DNA of 7,920 nucleotides. Source: Roseivirga sp. UBA6061. GTDB lineage: Bacteria > Bacteroidota > Bacteroidia > Cytophagales > Cyclobacteriaceae. This document shows, one piece after another, positions 1 through 6,108 of the stretch. A model generated the notes under the pieces. That model had not been told where the DNA came from, did not search any database, and saw only the letters and a program-made list of their open reading frames with translations. The position numbers were made by a program, and so were the translations under genes. Within the stretch, counting starts at the first letter, position 1; every line of letters begins with the position of its first letter. Where the stretch lies: assembly GCA_002427745.1 (NCBI GenBank), contig DIYF01000060.1:2083-10002 (forward strand), given 5' to 3'.

Positions 1-2013
1 GAGCTGATGGACCATTACATCTTCGAGGCTACCAAGCGTAACCCCATGTATCAGCAAAGCCGCTTCTTCGTGGAAGGTGACCCTCAGGCTGTACTGGTAG
101 TAGAGCTGGCCAGAGAGACAGAGGAGGAGGTTGATAAAACAGCCGAAAATCTTATCTACGCTCTGGTACAGGCCCAGCTGGGCTATGCCTACCCGGTGGT
201 ATCGGGCAGTCAGATCAAAGAAGTCTGGGGCCTGAGAAAAGCCGGCCTTGGCCTACTTTCCAATGTTCCCGGAGATGCCAAACCGGCCCCGGTCATTGAA
301 GATACGGCTGTAGATGTGGAAGACCTGCCGGCCTACATTGCTGACTTCAATAAAATACTGGAAAAGCATGGGCTCTATTGCGTACACTATGCCCATGCAG
401 GCTCAGGAGAACTTCACTTACGCCCTATCCTGAACCTGAAAACAGAAAAGGGGGTAAAACTCTTCCGTACCATAGCCGAAGAAATTGCCACCCTGGTAGA
501 TAAGTACAAGGGCTCGCTCTCCGGTGAGCATGGCGATGGCCGCCTTCGGGGTGAATTCATTCCTCAAATGATCGGAGCGAAGAACTACGAGCTGGTAAAA
601 CAGGTAAAAGCCCTGTGGGACCCTCAAAACATCTTTAACCCGGGAAAGATTGTAGATACCCCTCCCATGGATACTTCCCTGCGCTATACGGCAGGACAAA
701 AGACACCGGATTTCGACACCACCCTGGACTTCTCAGAACACCAGGGCATGCTGCGTACCGCGGAGCTCTGCAACGGCTCAGGCGATTGCCGTAAGTCAGA
801 ACTGAGTGGAGGCACTATGTGTCCCAGCTACATGGCCACGCGCAATGAGAAAGACACTACCCGTGCCAGGGCGAACATCCTGCGCGAGATCCTGACCCAT
901 TCTGAGAGTAAAAACCCCTTTGCCAATGAAGAGATCAAAGAGGTAATGGACCTCTGCCTTTCCTGTAAAGGCTGCTCTTCTGAGTGCCCCAGTAATGTGG
1001 ACATGGCCAAACTTAAGGCAGAGTGGCAGCATCAGTACTACAAAGACAAAGGGATTCCCTTCCGTACCAGGCAGATAGCCGGTTTCAGCAAAAGCATGAA
1101 GCTTGCCAGCAAGGCTCCCTGGGCCTATGATCTGGTTTTTGGCAATAAATTCACCGGCAACATCGCCAAGTCGGTTGTAGGCTTCGCCAAAGAACGCAGC
1201 ATGCCGGAGCTGGCACGTGTCCCCTTAGACAAGTGGTTCAGAAAGCAGTTCAGCCCCGGACCAGGTACCAAACATGCGAAAGTTTACTTTTTCTGCGATG
1301 AGTTTACGAATTACAATGATGCGGAAATAGGTAAAAAGGCCATCCAGTTACTTGATAAGCTGGGCTATGAAGTAGTCATGCCTAATCATGAAGAGAGCGG
1401 CCGGACCTACCTCTCCAAAGGACTGCTGGACCAGGCAAAGGTGCTGGCAGAAAAAAACGTGAAGCTCTTCGCTCCGCTGATATCTGAAGACGCACCTCTG
1501 GTAGGCATTGAACCCTCTTCCCTGCTTACCTTCAGAGATGAGTACCCGGGCCTGCTAAGAGACGGAGACAAAGAACTGGCTGAAGGACTTGCAAAAAATT
1601 GCCTTACCATTGAAGAGTTTCTGGCAAGAGCCATGGAAAAAGGACACCTGAAGCCGGACCTGTTTACCATACCTTCCGGGGCAGAGCAACTGATCAAGGT
1701 ACATGGACACTGCCACCAGAAGGCCCTGTCTTCTATGGTGCCCACCAAAAAAGTGCTGAGCACACTGCCCAATACCAAAGTTCAGATGATTCCCTCCGGC
1801 TGCTGCGGTATGGCCGGTTCCTTTGGTTATGAAGCCGAGCACTTCGAGGTATCTATGAAGATTGGCGAGCTGGTACTCTTCCCTACCGTACGCAAACAGC
1901 CGGAAGAGGTAATTATTGCAGCACCCGGTACAAGCTGTCGTCACCAGATTAAGGATGGAACCGGCAGAAAAGCCAAACACCCGGTGGAAGTACTTTGGGA
2001 AAGGTTGAAATGA
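1..2013 (+). CDS. FAD-linked oxidase / Fe-S protein, YdiJ or D-2-hydroxyglutarate dehydrogenase type, 5' partial
   Basis: The frame is open from base 1, so the first ATG (base 7) is internal and roughly 300 residues including the FAD-binding (PCMH-type) domain lie upstream; family members are usually about 950-1020 residues. Residues are counted from the Met at base 7. Residues 1-215 are the FAD-oxidase C-terminal domain: HYAHAGSGELHLRP at 127-140 and SGEHGDGRLRGEF at 172-184 supply the likely metal and substrate ligands (H130, H137, E174), followed by the DPQNIFNPGK signature. An Fe-S region follows with C255, C261 and C272-Pro, then a canonical C317-x2-C320-x2-C323-x3-C327-Pro. The C-terminal third carries CCG-type motifs: HGHCHQKAL (566-574) and PSGCCGMAGSFG (597-607), ending in GTSCRHQI. 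The first CCG-like site reads EPSS rather than EPSC. Family knowledge suggests a cytoplasmic or membrane-associated oxidation of a D-2-hydroxyacid with electrons passed through the Fe-S clusters. The family call is firm; the exact substrate is inference. It is coupled to the downstream hemerythrin-like gene. Confidence 0.92.
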   Translation, partial: ELMDHYIFEATKRNPMYQQSRFFVEGDPQAVLVVELARETEEEVDKTAENLIYALVQAQLGYAYPVVSGSQIKEVWGLRKAGLGLLSNVPGDAKPAPVIEDTAVDVEDLPAYIADFNKILEKHGLYCVHYAHAGSGELHLRPILNLKTEKGVKLFRTIAEEIATLVDKYKGSLSGEHGDGRLRGEFIPQMIGAKNYELVKQVKALWDPQNIFNPGKIVDTPPMDTSLRYTAGQKTPDFDTTLDFSEHQGMLRTAELCNGSGDCRKSELSGGTMCPSYMATRNEKDTTRARANILREILTHSESKNPFANEEIKEVMDLCLSCKGCSSECPSNVDMAKLKAEWQHQYYKDKGIPFRTRQIAGFSKSMKLASKAPWAYDLVFGNKFTGNIAKSVVGFAKERSMPELARVPLDKWFRKQFSPGPGTKHAKVYFFCDEFTNYNDAEIGKKAIQLLDKLGYEVVMPNHEESGRTYLSKGLLDQAKVLAEKNVKLFAPLISEDAPLVGIEPSSLLTFRDEYPGLLRDGDKELAEGLAKNCLTIEEFLARAMEKGHLKPDLFTIPSGAEQLIKVHGHCHQKALSSMVPTKKVLSTLPNTKVQMIPSGCCGMAGSFGYEAEHFEVSMKIGELVLFPTVRKQPEEVIIAAPGTSCRHQIKDGTGRKAKHPVEVLWERLK

Positions 2014-2447
2014 GAAGACACCCCGGTTTAATACCCCTCTCCCGGTTTCACAGAAGCGTGCTGTTTCTGGCGCTGGTCTGCAAAAAGAATGCACCTCCCG
2101 TAAAGGGCTACCCGGAAGATGACGAGGGCAAACGCGATTACGCCCTGGCCTTCTACCAGGCAAAGCTGAAAGCCCATATTACCCTGGAAGAGACCCGGCT
2201 TTTTCCAGTGGTAGCCGGTGTCAATGACCAACTCGGGGCACTGGTAACAGAACTGACTGAAGAGCATGCGGCCCTTGACAAACTCTTTGTAGCCCTTCGC
2301 ACCACACAAGCGCTTTCGGAAACACTCCACCAGCTTGGTACACTCCTGGAATCTCATGTAAGAAAGGAGGAGCGCCAGTTTTTCCAGCTGATTCAGGAAA
2401 GTATGGATGACGAAGCTTTGTCTGGGTTGGGAGATGCCCTGATCTAA
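2010..2447 (+). CDS. Hemerythrin-like (HHE) domain protein
   Basis: A 145-residue, mostly helical cytoplasmic protein with the ligand pattern of the hemerythrin/HHE cation-binding family: H14 in helix 1, H56-xxx-E60 in helix 2, H86 in an EEH motif in helix 3, and H116-xxx-E120 (HVRKEE) in helix 4. This is enough for a non-haem di-iron site that could bind O2, NO or peroxide, or store iron. The start is chosen as ATG at 2010 because it overlaps the preceding stop as ATGA, the classic arrangement for translational coupling; an in-frame TTG at 1995 would add only five residues and is less likely. No signal peptide is present. The tight linkage to the FAD/Fe-S oxidase suggests a role in protecting, sensing for, or accepting electrons from that enzyme, but this is inference. 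The residues between helices 1 and 2 (about 25-44) are charged and likely form a loop. Confidence 0.85.
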   Translation: MRRHPGLIPLSRFHRSVLFLALVCKKNAPPVKGYPEDDEGKRDYALAFYQAKLKAHITLEETRLFPVVAGVNDQLGALVTELTEEHAALDKLFVALRTTQALSETLHQLGTLLESHVRKEERQFFQLIQESMDDEALSGLGDALI

Positions 2448-2464
2448 AGAATTGAGATAAGACC

Positions 2465-2494
2465 TTGAGAACCGTTCTTTTAGGTGTACTTTAT
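2465..2494 (+). promoter_or_regulatory. Candidate Bacteroidota-type promoter for the lipoprotein operon
   Basis: TTG at 2465-2467 and TACTTTAT at 2487-2494 are separated by 19 bases, close to the Bacteroidota primary sigma consensus TTG-N19-21-TAnnTTTG; the last consensus G is missing. It sits about 25 bases upstream of the ATG at 2518, in the first gap after the hemerythrin gene. The spacer contains the 11-base palindrome AGAACCGTTCT (2468-2478). The match is by eye only and is modest. Confidence 0.4.
2468..2478. promoter_or_regulatory. Palindrome AGAACCGTTCT, possible operator
   Basis: AGAAC and GTTCT are perfect inverted arms around a single central C. The one-base centre makes an RNA hairpin terminator unlikely, so a dimeric repressor site in the spacer of the candidate promoter is the better reading. 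It is short enough to be chance. Confidence 0.25.
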
Positions 2495-2501
2495 ATTGTC
2501 A

Positions 2502-2516
2502 TTCATTAAATACATT
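2502..2516 (+). repeat. 15-base leader repeat, copy 1 (TTCATTAAATACATT)
   Basis: This 15-mer recurs exactly at 7066-7080. Both copies lie in intergenic DNA just upstream of a start codon; this one ends one base before the ATG at 2518. It is AT-rich, so it may act as an unstructured translation leader or be part of a promoter-proximal site. Confidence 0.6.
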
Positions 2517-2517
2517 C

Positions 2518-3237
2518 ATGAAACAGATAGGTACACTCTTATTAATCCTTGTAACCTTCCAGTCATGCCAAAAACAGCATTCCGGCTTTAATTCTGACCT
2601 TTTAGCACATATAAATGATGATGCCATAAAAAGACTCGAGAATAGACATATGGAGCTGGGACTTCACCAGTTTATTGAACCGGTAATTGAAAAACTCAAG
2701 GACTGCAGCGCAAAGCGCTCTCGCGCCATTAATGAAGGTGCTTGGGCCGAATATGCATCTTCTTTAAAAAGTGCTATGCAAGAGGTGGAAGCCATTTGGT
2801 CTTTCGACTCTGAGGCCTTTTTTAATGAAATGTCTACAAAGTTTGATGAGAAGAATCCGGGTACTCTCTTAGGGATTGAAGCCTATTTAATTTCAAAAGC
2901 AGAAGAATCGTTCTTTAACTATTTCTACCAATCGGATGTTTTGTATCCATTCATTAATGTGCCTGAGAAAGTCTATTCAGGCAAGAAAGTAAAAGGTGAA
3001 ATACATTTAAAAGCTCATTCATCAACACTCAAGAATCTGGTAGAATTCGAAATCATTGACAAAGCTACTAATAGTCTAGAAAGGCAATACAAGATCAGCA
3101 GCACCTCCAGAGGGGAGCTTGAATTCGATTACCTTGGAGTGAAACGGGGTACTAAGATTATACAAGGGCAATTAATGATTTTTAAAAACGGAGAGTACTT
3201 GAAACTGCCTTTCAAAAAAGAGATGATAGTTGACTAA
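2518..3237 (+). CDS. Hypothetical lipoprotein with a GldM-like beta domain
   Basis: 239 residues. Residues 1-17 form a lipoprotein signal peptide (MKQIG, hydrophobic LLLILVTF, then QSC), giving a lipid-anchored Cys17; the lipobox is loose, as is common in Bacteroidota. Residues about 25-140 look helical and charged. Residues about 148-239 look like an all-beta module with VYSGKKVKGEIHL, then a GELEF strand, G-x-K-x-I-x-G, and NGEYLKLPF. That order and spacing resemble the beta repeats of the gliding/type IX secretion protein GldM, though this protein is far shorter and lacks GldM's cytoplasmic membrane anchor. The resemblance is pattern-based inference, so the gene is not named. By hand count the gene is about 38% G+C, while sampled lines of its neighbours run about 46-52%, which may reflect transfer. 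It is 12 bases upstream of the DUF4221-like gene and probably first in an operon with it. The start ATG at 2518 is the only one giving the signal peptide. Confidence 0.8.
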   Translation: MKQIGTLLLILVTFQSCQKQHSGFNSDLLAHINDDAIKRLENRHMELGLHQFIEPVIEKLKDCSAKRSRAINEGAWAEYASSLKSAMQEVEAIWSFDSEAFFNEMSTKFDEKNPGTLLGIEAYLISKAEESFFNYFYQSDVLYPFINVPEKVYSGKKVKGEIHLKAHSSTLKNLVEFEIIDKATNSLERQYKISSTSRGELEFDYLGVKRGTKIIQGQLMIFKNGEYLKLPFKKEMIVD

Positions 3238-3249
3238 CTCCTTATTGCA

Positions 3250-4407
3250 ATGAAAGCTTACTCCTATATTCTGTTACTGCTGATTCCCCTGCTCGACTCC
3301 TGTAGTCAGGGCCATAGCCGTGAAGTCACATCATCATCAGCCAAAGCAAGAGGGCTCCAAACTTCCGATGATTACTGGCTCCTTACCGACCCGGAAGCCG
3401 ATCTATATAACTACCTGAGAGAACCGGTTACGATAAAGGGTAAGTCAAAACTGATGATCTTCAATCACCAGCAAAACACACTTCTGTTCTACGACCTTGA
3501 GAGCCGTGAGCTGAAGAAGAAAATCAAATACGACTTTCAGGGGCCCAATGCCGTCAATGCTGTGTTTCCCGGAGGGGGACTTCATATGATCAGCGAAGAT
3601 TCTATTCTGATCTACAGTCAGCGGCAGGCCACCTTATACCTCTCTGATCTGAAGGGTAGGATTTTTAAAAAGACGCGCATCAAAAACGACAGCATTGGTT
3701 TTGGAGCCATCGGAGTGTACTCTACACTGGCATACAGAGACCAGAAAGTGTATATGCAATCGCTGCCCGCTACCATCGGAGAATTCAAAACCGACTATGA
3801 GAACCGCCCCAACATGTTTGGCAGCATTGATCTGAACACCGGTATGACAAGCGAATTTCTTCTGGACTACCCAGAACCCTACCAGGGAAAAGATGTAGCT
3901 CAGCAGCTTAAAATGGCCGAAATCATTTACAACCCGGACATCGATAAGTTCGTCATCAGCTTTCCTCTCTCCCATACCCTTTACGTCACTGATTTTAAAG
4001 GATATCAAAAGACTTACCCTGCCCGCAGCAAGTTAGTAGGCAGGCATATTGAAGTGGACCAAAACAGAAAGGACATTGACCCAAGCGCTATCGGCAGTCA
4101 TTACCTCTGGATTAACGATCGCTACGGAAAACTAACCTACGACCCGGTATCGGGCTATTATTTCAGGGAAGCCATGAAAGGGCTTTCTGAAAGGAATTAT
4201 GCCGACCGGGATTTTAGCACGGACAAAGAAATCATAGTATTTGATAAGAACTTCAAGCAGGTAGCTATCCTGCCCCACCATGGTGGTACTTTTATGTACT
4301 ACTTCTTTGATAAAAACCGCATCTACTGGAACAGGGATTTTATTGAATACAATTTTGAAAGAGAGAATGAGGACACCCTCTATTTCGAAAGCAGGCAGTT
4401 CTACTAG
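3250..4407 (+). CDS. DUF4221-like beta-propeller lipoprotein
   Basis: 385 residues. A signal peptide (residues 1-17, hydrophobic YILLLLIPLL) ends in LDSC, so Cys18 is the predicted lipid attachment site and the mature protein faces the periplasm or outer membrane. The mature part is built of repeated short beta strands typical of a six-bladed propeller: TLLFYDLESRELKKKI (78-92), QGPNAVNAVFPGGGLHMIS (97-115), EDSILIYSQRQATLYLSD (116-133), the FGSIDLNTG strand (190-198), KFVISFPLSHTLYVTDFKG (233-251), YGKLTYDPVSGYYFRE (292-307) and KEIIVFDKNFKQVAIL (326-341). The Gly-Pro-Asn site, the Tyr-Asp-Pro-x-x-x-x-Tyr-Tyr-x-Arg-Glu block and the late FDKNFK block match the Bacteroidota DUF4221 / BF3164-like pattern as I know it. 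No enzymatic residues are evident and the biological role of the family is unknown. The gene sits between the GldM-like lipoprotein and the SH3 protein with short gaps, consistent with co-transcription. Confidence 0.82.
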   Translation: MKAYSYILLLLIPLLDSCSQGHSREVTSSSAKARGLQTSDDYWLLTDPEADLYNYLREPVTIKGKSKLMIFNHQQNTLLFYDLESRELKKKIKYDFQGPNAVNAVFPGGGLHMISEDSILIYSQRQATLYLSDLKGRIFKKTRIKNDSIGFGAIGVYSTLAYRDQKVYMQSLPATIGEFKTDYENRPNMFGSIDLNTGMTSEFLLDYPEPYQGKDVAQQLKMAEIIYNPDIDKFVISFPLSHTLYVTDFKGYQKTYPARSKLVGRHIEVDQNRKDIDPSAIGSHYLWINDRYGKLTYDPVSGYYFREAMKGLSERNYADRDFSTDKEIIVFDKNFKQVAILPHHGGTFMYYFFDKNRIYWNRDFIEYNFERENEDTLYFESRQFY

Positions 4408-4430
4408 ACCTGTACCCCAGTCCTGATCTT

Positions 4431-5108
4431 ATGAAGCATGTTATCACCCTCATATTATTTACCCTTTGCTTTCAGGCAGCGGCACAACTTTCCATCATTA
4501 AAGACCCTGATGGTTATACCAATGTAAGAGCTGATACCAGTATTCAGTCGGAAGTGCTCTTCCGGGTTTCGCACGGAGAAGTATTTCAGGACATTTATGA
4601 CTACCCCTATCACAAGAATCCTACCTGGAGACCCATCCAGATGACCCTGGGACATAGTGCTGAGCATTGTTACAACTCTCCTGAAAAGAGCGGATACATG
4701 CACAGAAGTCGCGTACTGCCTATTCAGGACATCAGAACAAAACTGACCCAAACCATCTCCGATAACCTGATCACGCTTCAAAACGACAGCATTCAGGTGA
4801 GATTCAGTCTTGTAAAGGTGGAAAATCAACCACAGGAAGCATGCCTGCTGGGTACAGACTTAGGCTATGGTATCCCGAACAACAAACTGTCCGGCCTCAC
4901 TGTCTCGGTCAACGACCGGCCTGTCCCTATTCCTGAAGCTGCCATCGACTACATTTATCAGGTTCAGCAGAACACCATCAAGGGCTATGTTTATCAAGAC
5001 CTGATACTCATCACCTCCACCACCAATGCCGCAGCAGGTTATTATGAATGTGTATGGGTAATCAGTAATGGCAAATACCTTAAAAGGTATATCTATTTCG
5101 GGCCTTAA
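4431..5108 (+). CDS. Exported protein with bacterial SH3 domain
   Basis: 225 residues. Residues 1-18 are a Sec signal peptide (MKHVITLILFTLCFQAAA) with probable cleavage before Gln19, giving a soluble periplasmic or secreted protein with no lipobox. Residues about 22-98 are a bacterial SH3 (SH3b) domain: DPDGYTNVRADTSIQSEVL is the usual opening with the NVR signature, HGEVFQDI is the next strand, and SGYMHRSRVLPI closes it with the GY-x-H-x-SR motif. Such domains often bind peptidoglycan or protein ligands. Residues about 115-225 form a second, beta-rich domain that I do not recognise, ending in AGYYECVWVISNGKYLKRYIYF; it contains NDRPVPIP and an AGYYE turn reminiscent of periplasmic beta-sandwich domains, but no catalytic set is visible. 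It begins 23 bases after the DUF4221-like gene and is likely the last gene of that operon. The function is unknown; an envelope-associated role is inferred. Confidence 0.82.
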   Translation: MKHVITLILFTLCFQAAAQLSIIKDPDGYTNVRADTSIQSEVLFRVSHGEVFQDIYDYPYHKNPTWRPIQMTLGHSAEHCYNSPEKSGYMHRSRVLPIQDIRTKLTQTISDNLITLQNDSIQVRFSLVKVENQPQEACLLGTDLGYGIPNNKLSGLTVSVNDRPVPIPEAAIDYIYQVQQNTIKGYVYQDLILITSTTNAAAGYYECVWVISNGKYLKRYIYFGP

Positions 5109-5155
5109 AGGGCCTTCACCTCCTTAAAACCAGCTTAAAATCCGCTTACCCTGAA
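5104..5155 (+). promoter_or_regulatory. Direct-repeat array, CTTA-type units at about 11-base spacing (Pho-box-like)
   Basis: Three units start at 5123, 5134 and 5145 with exact 11-base periodicity: CTTAAAAC, CTTAAAAT and CTTACCCT, separated by three bases each. Two weaker CTT units precede them at 5104 (CTTAAAGG, overlapping the upstream stop codon) and 5114 (CTTCACCT). Tandem 8-base units with 3-base spacers are how OmpR/PhoB-family response regulators bind, and cyanobacterial Pho boxes use CTTAACCT units in this layout. The array lies about 55-85 bases upstream of the ATG at 5206, a sensible activator position. The regulator identity is inference. Confidence 0.4.
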
Positions 5156-5207
5156 ATGGCCTGGAAATACCCATTCGCTTCATATCTTGATATAAAGCAC
5201 AGGCCAT
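5156..5207 (+). promoter_or_regulatory. Inverted repeat covering the start codon of the first paralogue
   Basis: ATGGCCTG (5156-5163) is the exact reverse complement of CAGGCCAT (5200-5207), whose last two bases are the AT of the start codon at 5206-5208. If transcription starts upstream of 5156, the eight-pair stem would close over a 36-base loop and bury the start codon. If the promoter lies inside the loop, the repeat would not form in RNA. Confidence 0.35.
5182..5193. promoter_or_regulatory. 12-base palindrome ATATCTTGATAT, possible operator or promoter element
   Basis: ATATC (5182-5186) and GATAT (5189-5193) are perfect inverted arms around TT, 12 bases before the ATG at 5206. It contains TATCTTGA, a partial match to TAnnTTTG, but no TTG lies at the right distance upstream. 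It could be a repressor site overlapping a weak promoter. Confidence 0.3.
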
Positions 5208-6072
5208 GGGGTATATGGGTTTTGGTATGAGAAAGGAGGTTTACACCCGTAAACCCAAAAAGGCTTTTAAAAGAGCCCGCAAAACCTCCATCCCCGTACC
5301 TTCCGAAGCCAGCAAAGCAGGTTATGATGCTTCAGAAGCATATCAGGCTATCCGCTTCAAGCCGATAAGAGAGAGAAAGTGGTTCAAGGTGATCATATTG
5401 ATAACCACACTCGGTTTGTTCTGGCTGGTGCTGGATTTTCTGGTTTTAGACGATTTGGTCTACCGCTTCGAAGTCCGGAATTTTGAGAAAAAAGGCGTTG
5501 AAGGCTTTTATCAGGAAGAGCGATCCGGGCTTGATTCGCTCATTTACTTCATAGAAAAGCGAGAGGGTAAGATTGCCAGGCTGAGCACACCTTACCGCGT
5601 AAGTTTACGGGTTCGTTCAGAAAACTACTTTGACAGCCTGAAAGACCGGTCAGTCAGGGCCCATCATCAGGGAGTTGATTATTATGAAGGGACCAAACAG
5701 TTTGAAATCGTGGATGGAAATCTGAAGTTCAAATACCATGACTTCTATCGTGTTTACAAGGAGTACTGGTCCTGCGATCTGGACCTGAGAAAAGCCAGCG
5801 ATATTCCCTCCTCCTTGTTAAACCATTTGCAAACTGACACACTGGAGCTCCAGCACATCTTCCAAATGGTGGACAGGTACGACCTCATGGTCAGAACATT
5901 TAAACATGGTACCGTTCTGTCTTTTACCAAATTCAGAAAGCCATATGCCCTGGTGGCCACAGATTCCATATCTCTCTTACAGGAACGAACGGACCAAACT
6001 TTTCATAGAATTGAAACCGGTCTTTACTCGCTGAATGCTGAGATTCCGGACGAAACGCTCGTTTATAAATAG
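5206..6072 (+). CDS. Single-pass membrane protein of unknown family, paralogue A
   Basis: 288 residues, not recognised. Residues 1-60 are basic and cytoplasmic (KPKKAFKRARK, RERKWFK). Residues about 62-80 are a transmembrane helix (VIILITTLGLFWLVLDFLV), with the positive side inside, so residues about 90-288 should lie in the periplasm. This domain holds GLDSLIYFIEKREGKIA (108-124) and YRVYKEYWS (181-189), both shared with the next gene; the two proteins align without gaps up to residue about 124, with 10 of 24 identities at 101-124 by hand count. ATG at 5206 is preferred over the in-frame ATGs at 5215 and 5227 because both paralogues show Met at residues 1, 4 and 8, Gly5 and Arg9. It lies 97 bases after the SH3 gene and 36 bases before paralogue B, so A and B are likely co-transcribed. 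No enzymatic motif is visible. Confidence 0.78.
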   Translation: MGYMGFGMRKEVYTRKPKKAFKRARKTSIPVPSEASKAGYDASEAYQAIRFKPIRERKWFKVIILITTLGLFWLVLDFLVLDDLVYRFEVRNFEKKGVEGFYQEERSGLDSLIYFIEKREGKIARLSTPYRVSLRVRSENYFDSLKDRSVRAHHQGVDYYEGTKQFEIVDGNLKFKYHDFYRVYKEYWSCDLDLRKASDIPSSLLNHLQTDTLELQHIFQMVDRYDLMVRTFKHGTVLSFTKFRKPYALVATDSISLLQERTDQTFHRIETGLYSLNAEIPDETLVYK

Positions 6073-6108
6073 TCATAGCACAAGCTGAACCATAGAAAAG
6101 AAGACAAA

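Noticed and set aside
1995..2009. TTG start that would lengthen the hemerythrin-like protein by five residues
   Set aside because: ATG at 2010 overlaps the upstream stop as ATGA, and the extra residues add nothing to the HHE domain.
1555..2163. Minus-strand open frame of 202 codons opposite the end of the oxidase gene and the start of the hemerythrin gene
   Set aside because: It runs antisense to two strongly supported genes, has no recognisable domain, and its length is expected from codon bias of the plus strand.
5098..5119. GGCC...GGCC pairing around the SH3 gene stop codon as a terminator
   Set aside because: GGCC is self-complementary, the stem is only four or five pairs, and no T-run follows.
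5232..5239. Strong Shine-Dalgarno-like AAAGGAGG inside paralogue A (another at 2363-2370)
   Set aside because: No start codon follows at a useful distance, and each is explained by Lys/Glu-type codons in a real gene.
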